In this document: in pieces, positions 1 through 9,897 of the stretch
How positions within the stretch are numbered: the stretch's first letter is position 1
Layout: every line of letters starts with the position of its first letter
NCBI GenBank assembly: GCA_958009055.1
Contig: OY253659.1
Coordinates: 310,001-374,000, forward strand
Direction: 5' to 3'
DNA length: 64,000 nucleotides
DNA from: Choricystis sp. odSpoLacu1
Taxonomy: Eukaryota > Chlorophyta > Trebouxiophyceae
Position numbers and translations under genes: made by a program
Notes under the pieces: generated by a model
Told to the model about the DNA's origin: nothing
Seen by the model: only the letters and a program-made list of their open reading frames with translations
Database searches by the model: none

Positions 1-891
1 GGTGGGGACGCGTGGCGGCTCAGGTTTGAGCCGCGGCTGCCGCGGTCGGTGGCGGCGGTGCTTGATGCTGCAGGCGGTGGCGCGTGGCCAGCCGTCTTTG
101 GCGCTCTGGCTGGCAATCTGCTCGCCGGGGCCGCCTCCTGGCGTGGCGTGGAGGGAGGCGGCATGCGGGCCTGGCTGCTGAGTCGGGATGGTGAGTGTGA
201 AGGTTGGTGGGTGGTGGGTGGGCAGGGACAGCGCTGCGAAGGAAAACTCATTCCCACATCAAAACCCTCCCACCCTCCCACCCCCACCACAGCCCCCCCC
301 TGGCGCGTCGTCTGCCACGGCGGCCACGGCTGGCGCGTCGAGCCCACGCCCGAGGGCGCGCCCCCCATTCCCGCGCCCCCCCGCCGCCGCGCGCGCCGCC
401 GCGCGCGCGCGCCGCCGCCGCTGCCGCCGTCTGCTCTGGCGGCGTCGTTTGCGTGGTGCGAAGTGCTGCAAGAGGTGGATTTGATGGCGCCCCTGCTGGC
501 GGCGGGTCTGCCACCCGACGCAGCAGCCGAGTGGTTGGACAGCGGCCGCGTCGACCTCCGCGCCTCCGTCTCGGTCTCCTCCCGCTTTGACTGCGGCGCC
601 GGCGCCACCGTCTCCCTGCACGCGGACGATGGCACCGCCCTGTGGCCGCACTACCATGGCCGCCCCCAGTTTGACTACGCGGGGCGCGCGCTGGCGTCGT
701 GGACCTCTGGTCATCTCGACCCGCCGCGCGGCGCGTGGACGCGCGTGCGCGGCACTCTGCGCCTCCCCCCCGGCACCCGCCGCGCTCTGCTGGTGCTGGG
801 GGGTCGGGACACCCGGTTCTGGGCGGGGCACTATGGCGCCAAGTTTGCGGCACCAGAGCTGGTGTTTGGGTTTGCAGAGGGGAAGGAGTGA
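1..891 (+). CDS. F-box-associated (FBA) domain protein, FBXO2/6-like, 5' end outside window
   Basis: Exons 1-190 and 293-891; the 102-bp intron starts GTGAGT, ends CACAG and is a multiple of three, so the frame stays open through it. The C-terminal part matches the FBA fold of animal FBXO2/6/27/44: an NLLAG segment, then WRVVCHGGHGWRVE, a mid-domain VDL-DSGRVDLRASVSVSSRFDCGA stretch (read in parts) and the hallmark GGRDTRFWAGHYG near the end. In animals this fold binds N-glycans on misfolded glycoproteins for SCF ubiquitination. A Pro/Ala/Arg-rich insert encoded near 350-430 interrupts the domain and is unusual. The F-box itself would lie upstream of base 1. Family assignment is from motifs; glycan binding in this alga is inference. 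Confidence 0.72.
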   Translation, partial: GGDAWRLRFEPRLPRSVAAVLDAAGGGAWPAVFGALAGNLLAGAASWRGVEGGGMRAWLLSRDGECEGWWVVGGQGQRCEGKLIPTSKPSHPPTPTTAPPWRVVCHGGHGWRVEPTPEGAPPIPAPPRRRARRRARAPPPLPPSALAASFAWCEVLQEVDLMAPLLAAGLPPDAAAEWLDSGRVDLRASVSVSSRFDCGAGATVSLHADDGTALWPHYHGRPQFDYAGRALASWTSGHLDPPRGAWTRVRGTLRLPPGTRRALLVLGGRDTRFWAGHYGAKFAAPELVFGFAEGKE

Positions 892-1382
892 GGGTTGAAG
901 AAAACGCGTTGAGACTGTTTTTGTCTTTGTGTTTCCGCTTTGGTGTGGCTGCTGCTGCTGCTTGGGCGCGCTGGTGTCTGGGGCTTCTGTAGTGTGTGTG
1001 TGTGTGTGTGTGTGCGGGTCCCCTCGAAACACAAAACGGGGTTCGTGCGGCGGGAGCGAGCGCCACGCGTGCGAAAAACGACTGCCTCACAAAACCAATC
1101 ACACACCACACGCTCTCCCACTCTCAAAAAACCCGCGCACTCCCCGCCCTCTGCGCTCGCACACGAGCCACACAGCTCTCACGCGTGCTGTGTACGTGGC
1201 GTCAGGCGACGCCGGGACACGGAGAGAGCGAGCGAGCGAGCCATCTGCGCTCCGCATTTGCCCTCCCGCATTCGACGTCGTGTCGGGGCGCGCGCAGACG
1301 CGGACGCCGGGCCGTCACACCTCACACACACCGCGCTTGTGTGTGTCTGACCAGTGACAAGAAGCCGCCACATCAAAAAAAC
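892..1382. other. Intergenic region with (TG)n microsatellite
   Basis: No convincing gene. It holds a TG dinucleotide run at about 992-1014, then C/A-rich sequence with GAGCGAGCGAGCG at about 1224-1240, which should include the 5' UTR and promoter of the reductase that begins at 1383. No TATA box is obvious. Confidence 0.6.
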
Positions 1383-2865
1383 ATGCGCCGCCCGACGCCG
1401 ACTCCCGGCGCGCGCAAAGCGGTGCCACCGCCCCGCGCGCCGACGCAGCGCGCGCCGAGCGTGCTGCCTCCACCCCCACCCCCCACCCCCGACGCTCCCC
1501 GCCCCCCCAAAGCTCTGCCCCTGCCCGGCCCCCCGGGCCGTCTGGCCACCCACCTGGCGGGCGCGCACGCGGTGCCAGTTTTTGTCACAGCCTCGGCGCT
1601 CGCCCTCCAGTCCGCTGTCGACGCGAGTGGCCTGGCCCCGAGTTTTCCACCGGGTGCCGCCGCCGGGGCGGGGGCCGCCCTGGCCGCCCTCTACGCGGGC
1701 GTGCACGCTCTGGCGGGGGAGACGGCGTGGGCGAGGCCGGCCGAGCCGCTGCGCGTGGTGATCACGGGCGCGTCGCGCGGCCTCGGCAAAGCCCTCGCCC
1801 GCTCCTTTGCCCTGGCGGGCGACGCCGTCGTCATGGTGGGGCGCGACGCGGCGGGCCTGGCCGCCGCGGCCGCCGACGTGCGGGCCGCGTGCGGCGGGGA
1901 GGAGGGAGGGGGTGGCGGGGTGACGACTGTCGTGGCCGACGTGTCAGACACCCGCCGCGCGGCGTCCCTCGTGGACGCCGCCTTTGGGGCGGCGCCCGGG
2001 GGGGAGGTGGACCTGTGGATCAACAATGCAGGTGAGGGTGTGTGGTGTGTGGTGTGCGCGGGCACATAGAGAGAGAGGAACAGGCTCTCCTCTCACCCAC
2101 CCTCCCTTCCTTCCTTCTCCAGCCACCACCGGCCCCCGCGGCTACGCCCCGCTGACCGACCACGACCCCGCCGACATCGCGTCCGTTGTCTCCACCAACC
2201 TGGGGGCCACCCTGGCAGCTGCCCGGCTCGCGGGGCAGCGCCTCGGCTCCCAACCGCGCGGCGGCCACTTTGTGTGTGTCGTGGGCGCGGGCGCCGGCGG
2301 CGACGCGACCCCAGGCTACGCCGCGTATGGTGCGACCAAGGCGGCGCTGGCTCAGCTGACGCGGTCGCTGGCGGCAGAGGCGGCCGACGCACGCGCGCGC
2401 GACCCTGAGTCCCCCGCAGCGCGGGTCGGCTGGCACACTCTCTCCCCCGGCCTCATGCTGTCCCCCCTCCTGCTCACGGGCACGGTGGGCGCCTCCTCCT
2501 CCGACGGCCCCGTGCGCGCCCGCGTGCGGGCGGCCGTGTTCAACGCGCTGGCGGCGCCCCCAGAGGTGTCTGCTGCGCACGCGGTGCCCCGCCTGCGCTC
2601 CGCCGTGGCAGCCCGCGCGGCAGGCGTCAAGGTGACCTACCTGACCCCACTGCGCGCGGTCGCCAAGCTGATCGCGTCGCCTTTCACTCAAAAGCCTCTA
2701 GACCCAACAACGGGAGCCCCGCGCTGGGCGCCCGAGCGCGAGCGCCTGGCCGCGCGCGCGACGCGGCGCGCGGTGGCGCGCGCCGCCAAGCGGTCGAGGG
2801 GGTTGGGGCTGTCGTATGCGACGAGCATGGTCATGCTGTGGCTGGCGATTGTGGGGGGGTGGTGA
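1383..2865 (+). CDS. NYC1: Chlorophyll(ide) b reductase, NYC1/NOL-type short-chain dehydrogenase
   Basis: Exons 1383-2031 and 2123-2865. The SDR core shows the Rossmann cofactor motif TGASRGLGKAL, the LWINNA segment, and the catalytic Y-x-x-x-K as YGATK. Stretches typical of NYC1/NOL follow: VSTNL, VGAGAGGD, GWHTLSPGLMLSPLLLTG and VTYLTPLR. These enzymes reduce the 7-formyl group of chlorophyll b to hydroxymethyl, the first step back to chlorophyll a and of LHCII breakdown, at the thylakoid. A Pro-rich N-terminus fits a transit peptide. Two hydrophobic Ala-rich segments before the SDR fold and one at the extreme C-terminus (LSYATSMVMLWLAIVGGW) suggest membrane attachment as in NYC1 rather than soluble NOL. 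The start is the first ATG of the frame after an upstream AT-richer leader. Confidence 0.85.
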
Positions 2866-3067
2866 GAGTGTGTGGAGGAATGAATGAAAAAAGGTTTTGC
2901 GTTTTGTTTTTTGTACCACCACCACCCTTGTTTGTTTTCGCACTCGTTGCACTTGTACCACTAAGTCGTATTGTTGTCCGTCTATGTGTGTGTGTTGTTA
3001 TCTGCGTCGTGCGTTGTTGACTTGTCGTTTTGTTTTTCAAAATGCAAAAAATGCAAAACACACCCTT

Positions 3068-3546
3068 TCATGCACAAAAAAGCCCCACCCTGCCTGCCGT
3101 GCGCACCTCCTCTCTTTCCCCATCATTCAGTTGCACGCGGGCCAGCATCCAGCAGTGACACGTCCCCAGCGACCGGTACGGCGCCCACGCCGCGGTCAGC
3201 TCCCGCACGCGCTTGGGCGTCGGCAGTTTTCTCGCCACCCTTGCCGCCCTGCCCACCCTCGCCGAAAATGGTGGCCACGTCGCCCGCCGCGACCGCGGGC
3301 GCGATCTCGTCCGTCCACATACCCTCGGCAAACGCGGGCGCAGAGACGCGGGTGCAGGGTCGGGTGCAGCGACGCCAGGTGGTCGGCGCCTGCTTGCAGC
3401 GTTTCGCGGGTCCAGGGGATGGAGGGCGGGGCGGGGCGGGTGGGGCGGGCGGCAGGGCGCTGGGTTGTTGGGGCGGCGGGCGACGCCGTGGCGGGGGCGG
3501 CTGGGGTGGTGTCGGGGTCGGGTTTGGACCGCTTGCGCGGCGGCAT
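3068..3546 (-). pseudogene. AlkA-type DNA-3-methyladenine glycosylase remnant lacking its catalytic middle
   Basis: The reading from ATG at 3546 starts MPPRKRSKPD and gives TRETLQAGADHLASLHP, which matches the first helix of plant AlkA-like glycosylases (AAL-HL--D). About 90 bp further on in another frame is LPTPKRVRELTAAWAPYRSL followed by CHCWML, matching the C-terminal motif of the same family (W-PYRS---WY-W). A candidate intron 3322-3231 (GTATGT...GAG) joins the two in frame to about 128 residues. The roughly 125 residues normally between them, including the helix-hairpin-helix and catalytic Asp, are absent. It may be a pseudogene, a collapsed assembly or a truncated expressed gene. Activity is not expected. 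Confidence 0.5.
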
Positions 3547-3683
3547 AGTGTTGTGTAGTGAGAGAGAGGGAACGGGTCGGGGTCGGGGCTGATGGGTTTG
3601 AAGTGCGTCGGCAGAGTGAGAGAGCGAAACAAAAACACAGCACTTCGTTTTTTCTCTGACCGCGCGAGACGCCCACAAACCCA

Positions 3684-4770
3684 ATGCTTCGCCCTCTCCC
3701 TACCCTGCGCGCCCGCCCGGCGCCACGCCTCACCCCGTGCCGCGCGGTCGCCGGTGGCGCACCCGAGCCCCAGCCCGCGGCCGAGTCGGGCACACACAAA
3801 AAGGTGCGTCAGCGTTGTTAGGGCGGGGGTGGCGACTCAAATTGCCGGCCTGCGCATCGCCACACAACCGACGGCGTGGGAGGAGCTGCTCACACCTTGA
3901 CGGCGCGGGCGCGGGCGCGGGCGTGGGGCGCGGTGGTTGTGGGCGGGAGAGCACGAAATCAACGCCCATGCCGCATGCCCACCCCTCTCCAACCCACCCT
4001 CCACACAGCACCTCCACATCCGCCACGTCCACGGCGCCAAGCCCAAGCCCAAGCCCACCGGCCACGCTGTCGCCCGCAAGCCCGCCTACCTGCCTCCGCA
4101 CAAGCTGGCCCTGACGCCGGAGGAGCGCGCGGCCCCGCCCCCCACCGTCCTGGAGCGCGGCCGCGCCGAAGTCGCCGTCCTTTGTGATGTGTTGGCAGCT
4201 GATGGCAGGTCGGATGAGGCGGCCGCAGACTGCCGGGAGGCGCTGTCGTTTTATGATGCGGAAGTGTCTGCGCCACCCGACGACACTGCCGACCGCCGCG
4301 CCCTCTTTGAGTCGTTTGTGCGTGCCCTCCTCTACTCGGATGGCGGTCTGGACGCCTTTGTGGCGGCCCTGCTGCGGCGCAAGCGGGTGGATGAACGGTT
4401 GCAGGAAGGGGCGGGGCGGCGCGCGGCGGAAGCCGACCCCACTCCTTCTGCTGCCGCGACTGCGCGGCGCGACGCGCTGACCACCCTGTTCCACCGCTTC
4501 GATCACAATGGCGATGGGGTGCTGGACGCTGTCGAGTTTGCGGATGCCGCGTCGTCAGCGGGCGTCCCCCTGGATGACGGCCAGCTGGCACACGTGCTTG
4601 CCGCGCTGGGCGGGCCCTCCGGCACCCTCTCGTTGGACGAGTTTCTGGCCGCTGTGGACGCGGAGGGACTGGTGTCCAAGACGCCGCTGACCGCGTGGTT
4701 GAAGATGCACGGGGGCAGGGACCCGCGGCTGTGGGGGGAGGTGCCCAAAGAGTGGGACAGCGTGCTGTAG
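3684..4770 (+). CDS. Plastid-targeted-looking EF-hand protein
   Basis: Exons 3684-3803 and 4009-4770. Exon 1 encodes an Arg/Pro/Ala-rich N-terminus (MLRPLPTLRARPAPRL) that resembles an organelle transit peptide. Exon 2 encodes a mostly helical region without recognised catalytic motifs, then a canonical calcium-binding loop, DHNGDGVLDAVEF, with all coordinating positions present. A second, degenerate hand follows (GGPSGTLSLDEFL) and has a Gly where the first ligand should be. The C-terminus ends with KEWDSVL. The arrangement suggests a calcium-responsive protein with one working site; partner and process are unknown. The gene is divergent from the AlkA-like remnant, with start codons about 140 bp apart. 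Confidence 0.7.
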
Positions 4771-4968
4771 AGAGTGTGTGTGTGTGTGTGGGTTGTGTTG
4801 CCTGCAAACGTTGGTGTTCTGTCTTTGTTCCACACACGAAAGGAGGGGGGGGGGGGAGAAGGCCGGGGGCGCCGCGCGTGCGTGCGCTTTGGTGAGGAGA
4901 CAAGAGGGGGCCGAAGAAAAACCCAACGAAAAACAACAGAACGCGACGCCCCTCCCTTTCCCTCCTTC

Positions 4969-6790
4969 TCACGCATCCACAAACCGACGCTCCATAGCCC
5001 GCGCCACCGCCTCCAGGTCGGCCGCGCTCACCCCCCTCAACATGGTGCCATCCAGGCTCGGCCGGCGCGCCTCTTTTTCAGTCACTGCCGTCCGCATGGC
5101 CAACCTCTCACCCCGCCGCGCGGCTGCGCCCACTGCTCGCCGGGCGTCGGGGTGGGTGGCGTCAGTCGGCAGCGCCAGGGTGCAGGGCACGGGGAGGGGG
5201 GTGCCACGTGGGTCGACGAGGACGACGGTCACAAACGCGTCGCCACACTCAAACGTGTGCCCCACGGCGGGCGTCTCCGCGCACACGGAGACGAGGACCT
5301 CCATGGAGGCGCCCCAGATGGCGGTGACCTGAGAGTGGACGGGAGTGGGGGAAGGGGTGCGTGTGTGAGACAGGCAAGAGCCCCCCTTCTCTTTCCTCCC
5401 CTCCTCCCAACCCCACACAAAACCAACTCTCACCTGGGCCGACACATACATGACGTCCCCCACCCTCGTCGGCGCCGCAAAGGCGACGGAGTCCATGCCG
5501 GCTGTGAGTAAGTGCCCCCCGCGTCCGACCCTCGAGGCTGCTATGTACGCCGTCTGCTCCATCCACCGCATGACCTGCCCCCCAAACGTGATGCCAAGCG
5601 AGTTGGCGTGGTGGGGCATGATGAGTTGGGTCATGTGGGCCAGGGTGGCGGAGGGCGGGACGCGGGGGAGGGGGGTGGAGGCGGTCGCAAGCACGGCGGG
5701 GGCCACAGTCGGCGCTGCGCCCGCTCGGTGGGTGATCGGCTCGAGGCGGGGAGGCTGCAGGTCGGGCACCTGGCGGGCGGCTTGGCGCGCCGCCAGCCGG
5801 GCGGCACGCCGCACCGCAGCCGCTTCATGCGCCGCCCTCTGGGCCCCGGTTTGAGGGACGACAGGGGGCATGAGGCGCGCCGGCGCGACGCCCGCGCGGC
5901 CGACGGAGACAAACGTTAAATAGGCAGAACAACAGTGGGCACGTGCCCCGCTCCTCATGTCCTCCACTTCCACGCGGACGCCCACCTCAGCGGACGACCT
6001 GAACACCCGGTTGACGGTGGCGGCGACGATGGCGACGGAGCCCGTGCGCGCGGGGCGCAGGAAGTGAACGGCGTCGACACTCGCAGTGATGACGGGTCCT
6101 CGCGCCAGCGTCTTGGCGGCCAGGCCGGCCGCGACGTCGATCCAGGAGAGGACGGTGCCGCCAAAGCAGACGCCCAGCTGGTCGACGTCGGCGGGGAGGA
6201 CGAGTTGGTGGACCTGTGAGGAGGGGAGGGTGGGAGGGAAGGTGAGCATGAGGAACACACACTCTGTCTCTCTCTCTCCCACACACACAAACCACTTACC
6301 ACGACACGGGTCGCGCTCATGGGCACATCCCCCACCGCCGCGTCGGCGGCCGAGCTGCCGCCGTTGCCGTCGTCGCCGCCATCGGTGGCGGGGGTGCCGT
6401 CCCCGCTTCCCCCTCCCGCGGCAGACGCACGGGCGGCGGCCGCCACGGCGGCCAGGGTGGAGGGCGGCGCGGCCGCGATGACGGCGGCGAGTTGGCGTTC
6501 CAGGAGGTCGATCTGTGGGGTGGGAGTGGGGGTGGTGCGAGGGAGGGTTACAGGAGGCTAGTGGTTGGTGTGTGTATGGCCGCTGCCCGCCCACACACGC
6601 TCACACACAAACGCTCCCTCTTTCCTCCACGCACCCTCGTCGCCAGCCGGGCAACCTCCGTCAACTCTGGCACACTGGCGCGCCGCTTCAGCGGGTGCCC
6701 CCCCGGCCACCCGTCCGTCGGGTCGCGGTGGGGGGAGGCGCCAGCCGGGTGAGGGTGGGAGGGTGTGCTGCCTGGGTGCGACGTCGGCAT
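4969..6790 (-). CDS. Acyl-CoA thioesterase with two HotDog domains (ACOT11/12-like)
   Basis: Four exons: 6790-6635, 6512-6300, 6213-5434 and 5328-4969, all phases consistent, about 502 residues. Both HotDog domains carry the acyl-CoA hydrolase signature: first QLVLPADVDQLGVCFGG with a following SWIDVAAG helix, second QLIMPHHANSLGITFGGQVM followed by WMEQTAYIAASR. In the first domain the usual N-H-x-G is changed to D-Q-x-G; the second keeps N-S-x-G. Such enzymes hydrolyse acyl-CoA thioesters and set free fatty acid/CoA balance. No START domain (found in animal ACOT11/12) is present after the second HotDog; the C-terminus is a short Ala/Arg-rich tail. Introns all follow GT-AG. Confidence 0.82.
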
Positions 6791-7047
6791 AGTGTTTGGT
6801 TGGGGGCGAGCGGGCGGAAAAGAGAGGGATTTGTGGAGGGATGGGGCGACGGCGCCGTTTTTTTTTTTGGTTGCCTCCCACCGCTCTCCTCCAGCCACAA
6901 CTCTCCTCCCTTTTTGTCACTAAGCAGACGCCATCATTTGGTTTTACACACACGCACACGCGAAAAAACGTTAACGCAAAAACACAACAGATCGGGGAGG
7001 CAGCGCACGCGACGTGCGGTCTTTTTCCAGCCCCTCCTCCACCTCCC

Positions 7048-7427
7048 TCACCTCGCCTCAAACTGGACAACGCGCTTGGTGCGCTTCTTGTACAGGATGC
7101 GGTAGCCGCACTTGCGGCAGCGCACGACGTCCCCCGTTTTGAGTTCGTTGTCGTGGCCTGAGAGGAGGGAGGGGAGGGAGAAGTGTGTTGGATTTGGCGC
7201 CCAGGTTAGCCCACGCCGCGGCATGCGGATGGCAGGCAGCGCACGCCGCGTACTGGGCAGGGTGGGGAGGGAAGGCGGGCGGCGGGCGCTCCCCCACACC
7301 CGCCGTCAAGAGCCGCCGTGCTGCAGCGACCCCAGTCCCCTCCCCTCCTCTCCCCACACTCACCGCAGTCGCCGCACACGTAGGCCACGCCGGGGGCGGG
7401 CGTCAGCTGGGGGGCGGCGCCGAGCAT
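7048..7427 (-). CDS. RPB12: RNA polymerases I, II and III subunit RPABC4 (RPB12)
   Basis: Exons 7427-7364 and 7157-7048 give a 57-residue protein, the usual size for this subunit. Two CxxC pairs form the single zinc ribbon: YVCGDCG from exon 1 and [14 protein letters not shown] from exon 2, ending in the conserved basic tail [10 protein letters not shown]. The subunit is shared by all three nuclear RNA polymerases and bridges RPB2 and RPB3 during assembly. The intron splits the codon after the first zinc knuckle. Assignment is secure because the C-terminal half is nearly invariant in eukaryotes. Confidence 0.95.
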
Positions 7428-8056
7428 GTGTAGGGGCGAGGCGGGCGTGAGAGAGACGGGAAATGCGGAGAGTGTTGGTTTCGGGCGCGCTCTCACGCTG
7501 AAAAAAAAACAAAAAAACGCACCCCCAGCTACACACGCCTCCCCCAGTTTTAATGAGGAGGGCTGTCGCACCCTCCCTGCTTCTCCCTCGCCCCCTCCAC
7601 CACCCCTCACGCCTGTCGTCCACCAAACCGCGACCGCTCGACCCATCATCTAGGGCCTAATCACCCGGCTCCGCCCCTCTAAACCCCCCAAGCGCGTTTT
7701 CTCTGCTTTCAACACCCCACGCAATCTAGCAAGAAGCAAAAGGCACACCAAATAAGACACGCAGAAGAAAATCTTAAGTGGACAATTTTGTTTTAATCGT
7801 CATTTCTTTTTCCTACCTCACACCCCCTTTATCCCCTCGCCTCGACCCACCTCGCTTTTCCCGTTGCCGCAATCATGTCACTCCCTCTCCCTCGCCTGCA
7901 CACACCTTGGATCCACCGCCAACGCGGCCTCACAGTCTGCCGCCACCGCGTGGCCAAGCTCGCTCTCTCGCCCTCCTCCTCCTCCGACTCCTCCCGCGAC
8001 CGCGGGCAGTTACGTCGCTTTCTTTCCACCACCCGCCCCGGGAACCAAAAAGAAAT
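7428..8056. other. Intergenic region between RPB12 and tRNA-Ser
   Basis: No gene could be supported. 7720-7810 is unusually A/T-rich for this genome and could be promoter or 3' flank. A short + reading from ATG 7875 (63 codons) and overlapping minus readings exist, but neither has a recognisable domain and both run into the tRNA. I leave them uncalled. Confidence 0.4.
8047..8051 (-). terminator. RNA polymerase III oligo-T terminator of tRNA-Ser
   Basis: Five A residues on the + strand read TTTTT on the transcribed minus strand, six bases past the tRNA 3' end, as expected for polymerase III termination. Confidence 0.8.
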
Positions 8057-8245
8057 CGCGATGTAGAAGATTCGAACTTCTGCCACTTTCGTGAGTTGAT
8101 TAATCACTTGAATAGCTTGTCCCCCCTGGCGACGGGTGTGGTCGGTAAATCAGTCAAATTTGATCCATCGACCAGACTGCGAGCCAGGGGGACCAAGGTC
8201 CTCACTGATTCGAGTCAACCGCCTTAACCGCTCGGCCAACATCGC
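8057..8245 (-). tRNA. trnS-CGA: tRNA-Ser (anticodon CGA) with a 108-nt intron
   Basis: On the minus strand the 5' exon 8245-8209 begins GCGATGT, has a D-arm GCCGAGCGGTTAAGGC, an anticodon 5' stem GTTGA and loop CTCGAA with anticodon CGA at 8212-8210. The 3' exon 8100-8057 supplies the matching anticodon stem TCAAC, a long class II variable arm (CAC-GAAA-GTG), a T-arm AGAAG-TTCGAAT-CTTCT and the acceptor 3' strand ACATCGC plus discriminator G. The acceptor stem pairs fully. The intron 8208-8101 sits one base 3' of the anticodon, the canonical eukaryotic position. Mature length is 81 nt before CCA. The long variable arm and identity bases fit serine. Confidence 0.93.
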
Positions 8246-9079
8246 ATCGAGTGCCATTTTCGAATTTTTATTGGTTTACGTTTGTGCAGATTTTTTTGTA
8301 CCACGGAAAGAAAGTGGCTAGTTGCTGCCCCCCTCTCTCTAACTCACAGCGCCGGCCCCTGCTGCCGCCGCCCACCGCCATCCCGCCATCAGTTTGGGAA
8401 AGCCACGCCAGTGCCTGACGAGAGGTGAGAGAGGCGAGAGACGCCCACCCATCTGCGTTGTAAGGCAAGTTTTCTGTGTGCGTGTTTTGCATCGTGCGTT
8501 GCAGTGTCTCCATTCTCTCTCTCTCTCTCAGGCAGTTGTTTCGGGCAGGGAGACAGGGGCGCGCAAGTGGGTGGTGATGATCAGGGGAGGAAAAAAATCG
8601 AGGCAAGGGTCGGGGTGGGGGAAAAGGGGGGAGGGAAAGCAGGGGAAAAGAAAAAAGGCGCGCGCGCGAAAAACCATCACCTCGCCTCACCCGCGGGGCG
8701 CGAAGAACCGGCGAACGTCTCCTTGGCCCCCGGGAGCGGGGGCCGCCGCAGCCGGCGCGGCACACTGCGGGGCGGCGGGCGGGGCGACAGGAGCCGCCGC
8801 CAAGGGCGCGAGGGGCGGTGGCGCATCGACCGGGGGCGCCGCGGGCGGCGGCGCGTCGGCCAGGGGAGCCCGGGGCGCCGCCTGCACGTCAGCCAGGGGC
8901 GCCCGCACGTCGGCCTGGGGCGCAGCGGACGCAGCGGGCGGGCCGGGCGCCACGTCCACAGCCGCCCCACCCTCGACGCGCGCGCGGACGTTGCGGCCGC
9001 CGTCGGCTTGCTGCCGCCGGCTTGCTGGACGGCTTCAACGCGCTTCCGCCCGCGCTGGTCAACAGCTTGCTGGACGCGG
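8246..9079. other. Unassigned region with Pro/Ala-rich open readings on both strands
   Basis: Both strands stay open because of GC content. The minus strand ends a Pro/Ala-rich reading with GDVRRFFAPRG and a stop at 8687; the + strand has overlapping low-complexity frames. A plus-strand fragment LLDGFNALPPALVNSLLDAAG at about 9024-9085 looks protein-like. I cannot choose a strand or start here, and no known domain is visible. Confidence 0.3.
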
Positions 9080-9330
9080 CAGGGACATCGTGCAGTACTT
9101 TATTGCGACCGGCGGGACCACTCCCAGTTCTTCCGCCAACCCGGGGCGACGCTCGCTCAATTCTACACTCACGTCGTCAGCGCCCCCCACGTCGGCGGCT
9201 GGCCACCCGCACTCGTGCCGCTGCGTGACGCGCTGGTGCCCGTTGCGTTCATGGACATTCGGATCACGCCTACCATGCTTTTTTCTGCCTGCAAAACACA
9301 TGCCTTTGGTCACACGCAAGATGGTAGGGT
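9080..9330 (+). CDS. Uncertain coding exon, unknown product
   Basis: This + frame has normal amino-acid composition and GC-rich third positions, unlike most shadow frames nearby: it reads FFRQPGATLAQFYTHVVSA, then WPPALVPLRDALVPVAFMDI and RITPTMLFSACKTHAFG. It ends at a possible donor (GATG then GTAGGG at 9331). A possible next exon after the AG near 9450 reads FFPLKHVATIVSGTKRVFGQ. Upstream, two other frames carry protein-like pieces immediately before it, so a frameshift or missed intron is likely. I do not recognise the family. Confidence 0.35.
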
Positions 9331-9897
9331 GGAGTGGCGGGGCAGTGGGCTCTGGAGAACGAGGTGGCGGACGGCAGCAGGGGTGGTGGTGACCCGGTTG
9401 TTTCCGCAGTTTTTTGTCGAAACACAAAAAACCTCTCTTCTCTTCCCCAGATCACACTCCTCCTCGCACGCCTCCCTCTTTTTTTCCACTCAAACACGTG
9501 GCCACGATTGTGAGCGGGACAAAGAGGGTGTTTGGGCAGGTGCAAGAGTGGGCGCAAAAACCAGGGTCGTGCCTCGTCTTCGGCGACCCCCCACAACCTT
9601 CGCTCGTTTTTTGGTTTGAGAGCCGCGCGCGCGCATTTCGCCCTCTCGCGGCGTCCCCCACCCTCGTCTCACCCCCGCTCCCTCCCACCGTCGAGAGAGA
9701 GCGTGCCACTGACGCTGTTGCCCAGGTGTGCGGAAATAGAGAGCGAAGAAGAGAGAGAGAGGGGCGCACGTAACCGCGCACTCGCGCGCGCGCGCATGTC
9801 GGTTTTTTTCGCAGCGCCCTCCCCCTCCTCACGCCCACGCTCCCCTCCTCTCTACCCACCATCAGACGCGCAAGACACCCACACATCTTCAAACACC

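Noticed and set aside
2860..3065. Short + frames after the chlorophyll b reductase
   Set aside because: T-rich 3' UTR between convergent genes; no homology or composition signal.
7829..8107. 92-codon minus frame overlapping the tRNA-Ser 3' end
   Set aside because: It reads through the tRNA and its terminator and has no recognisable domain.
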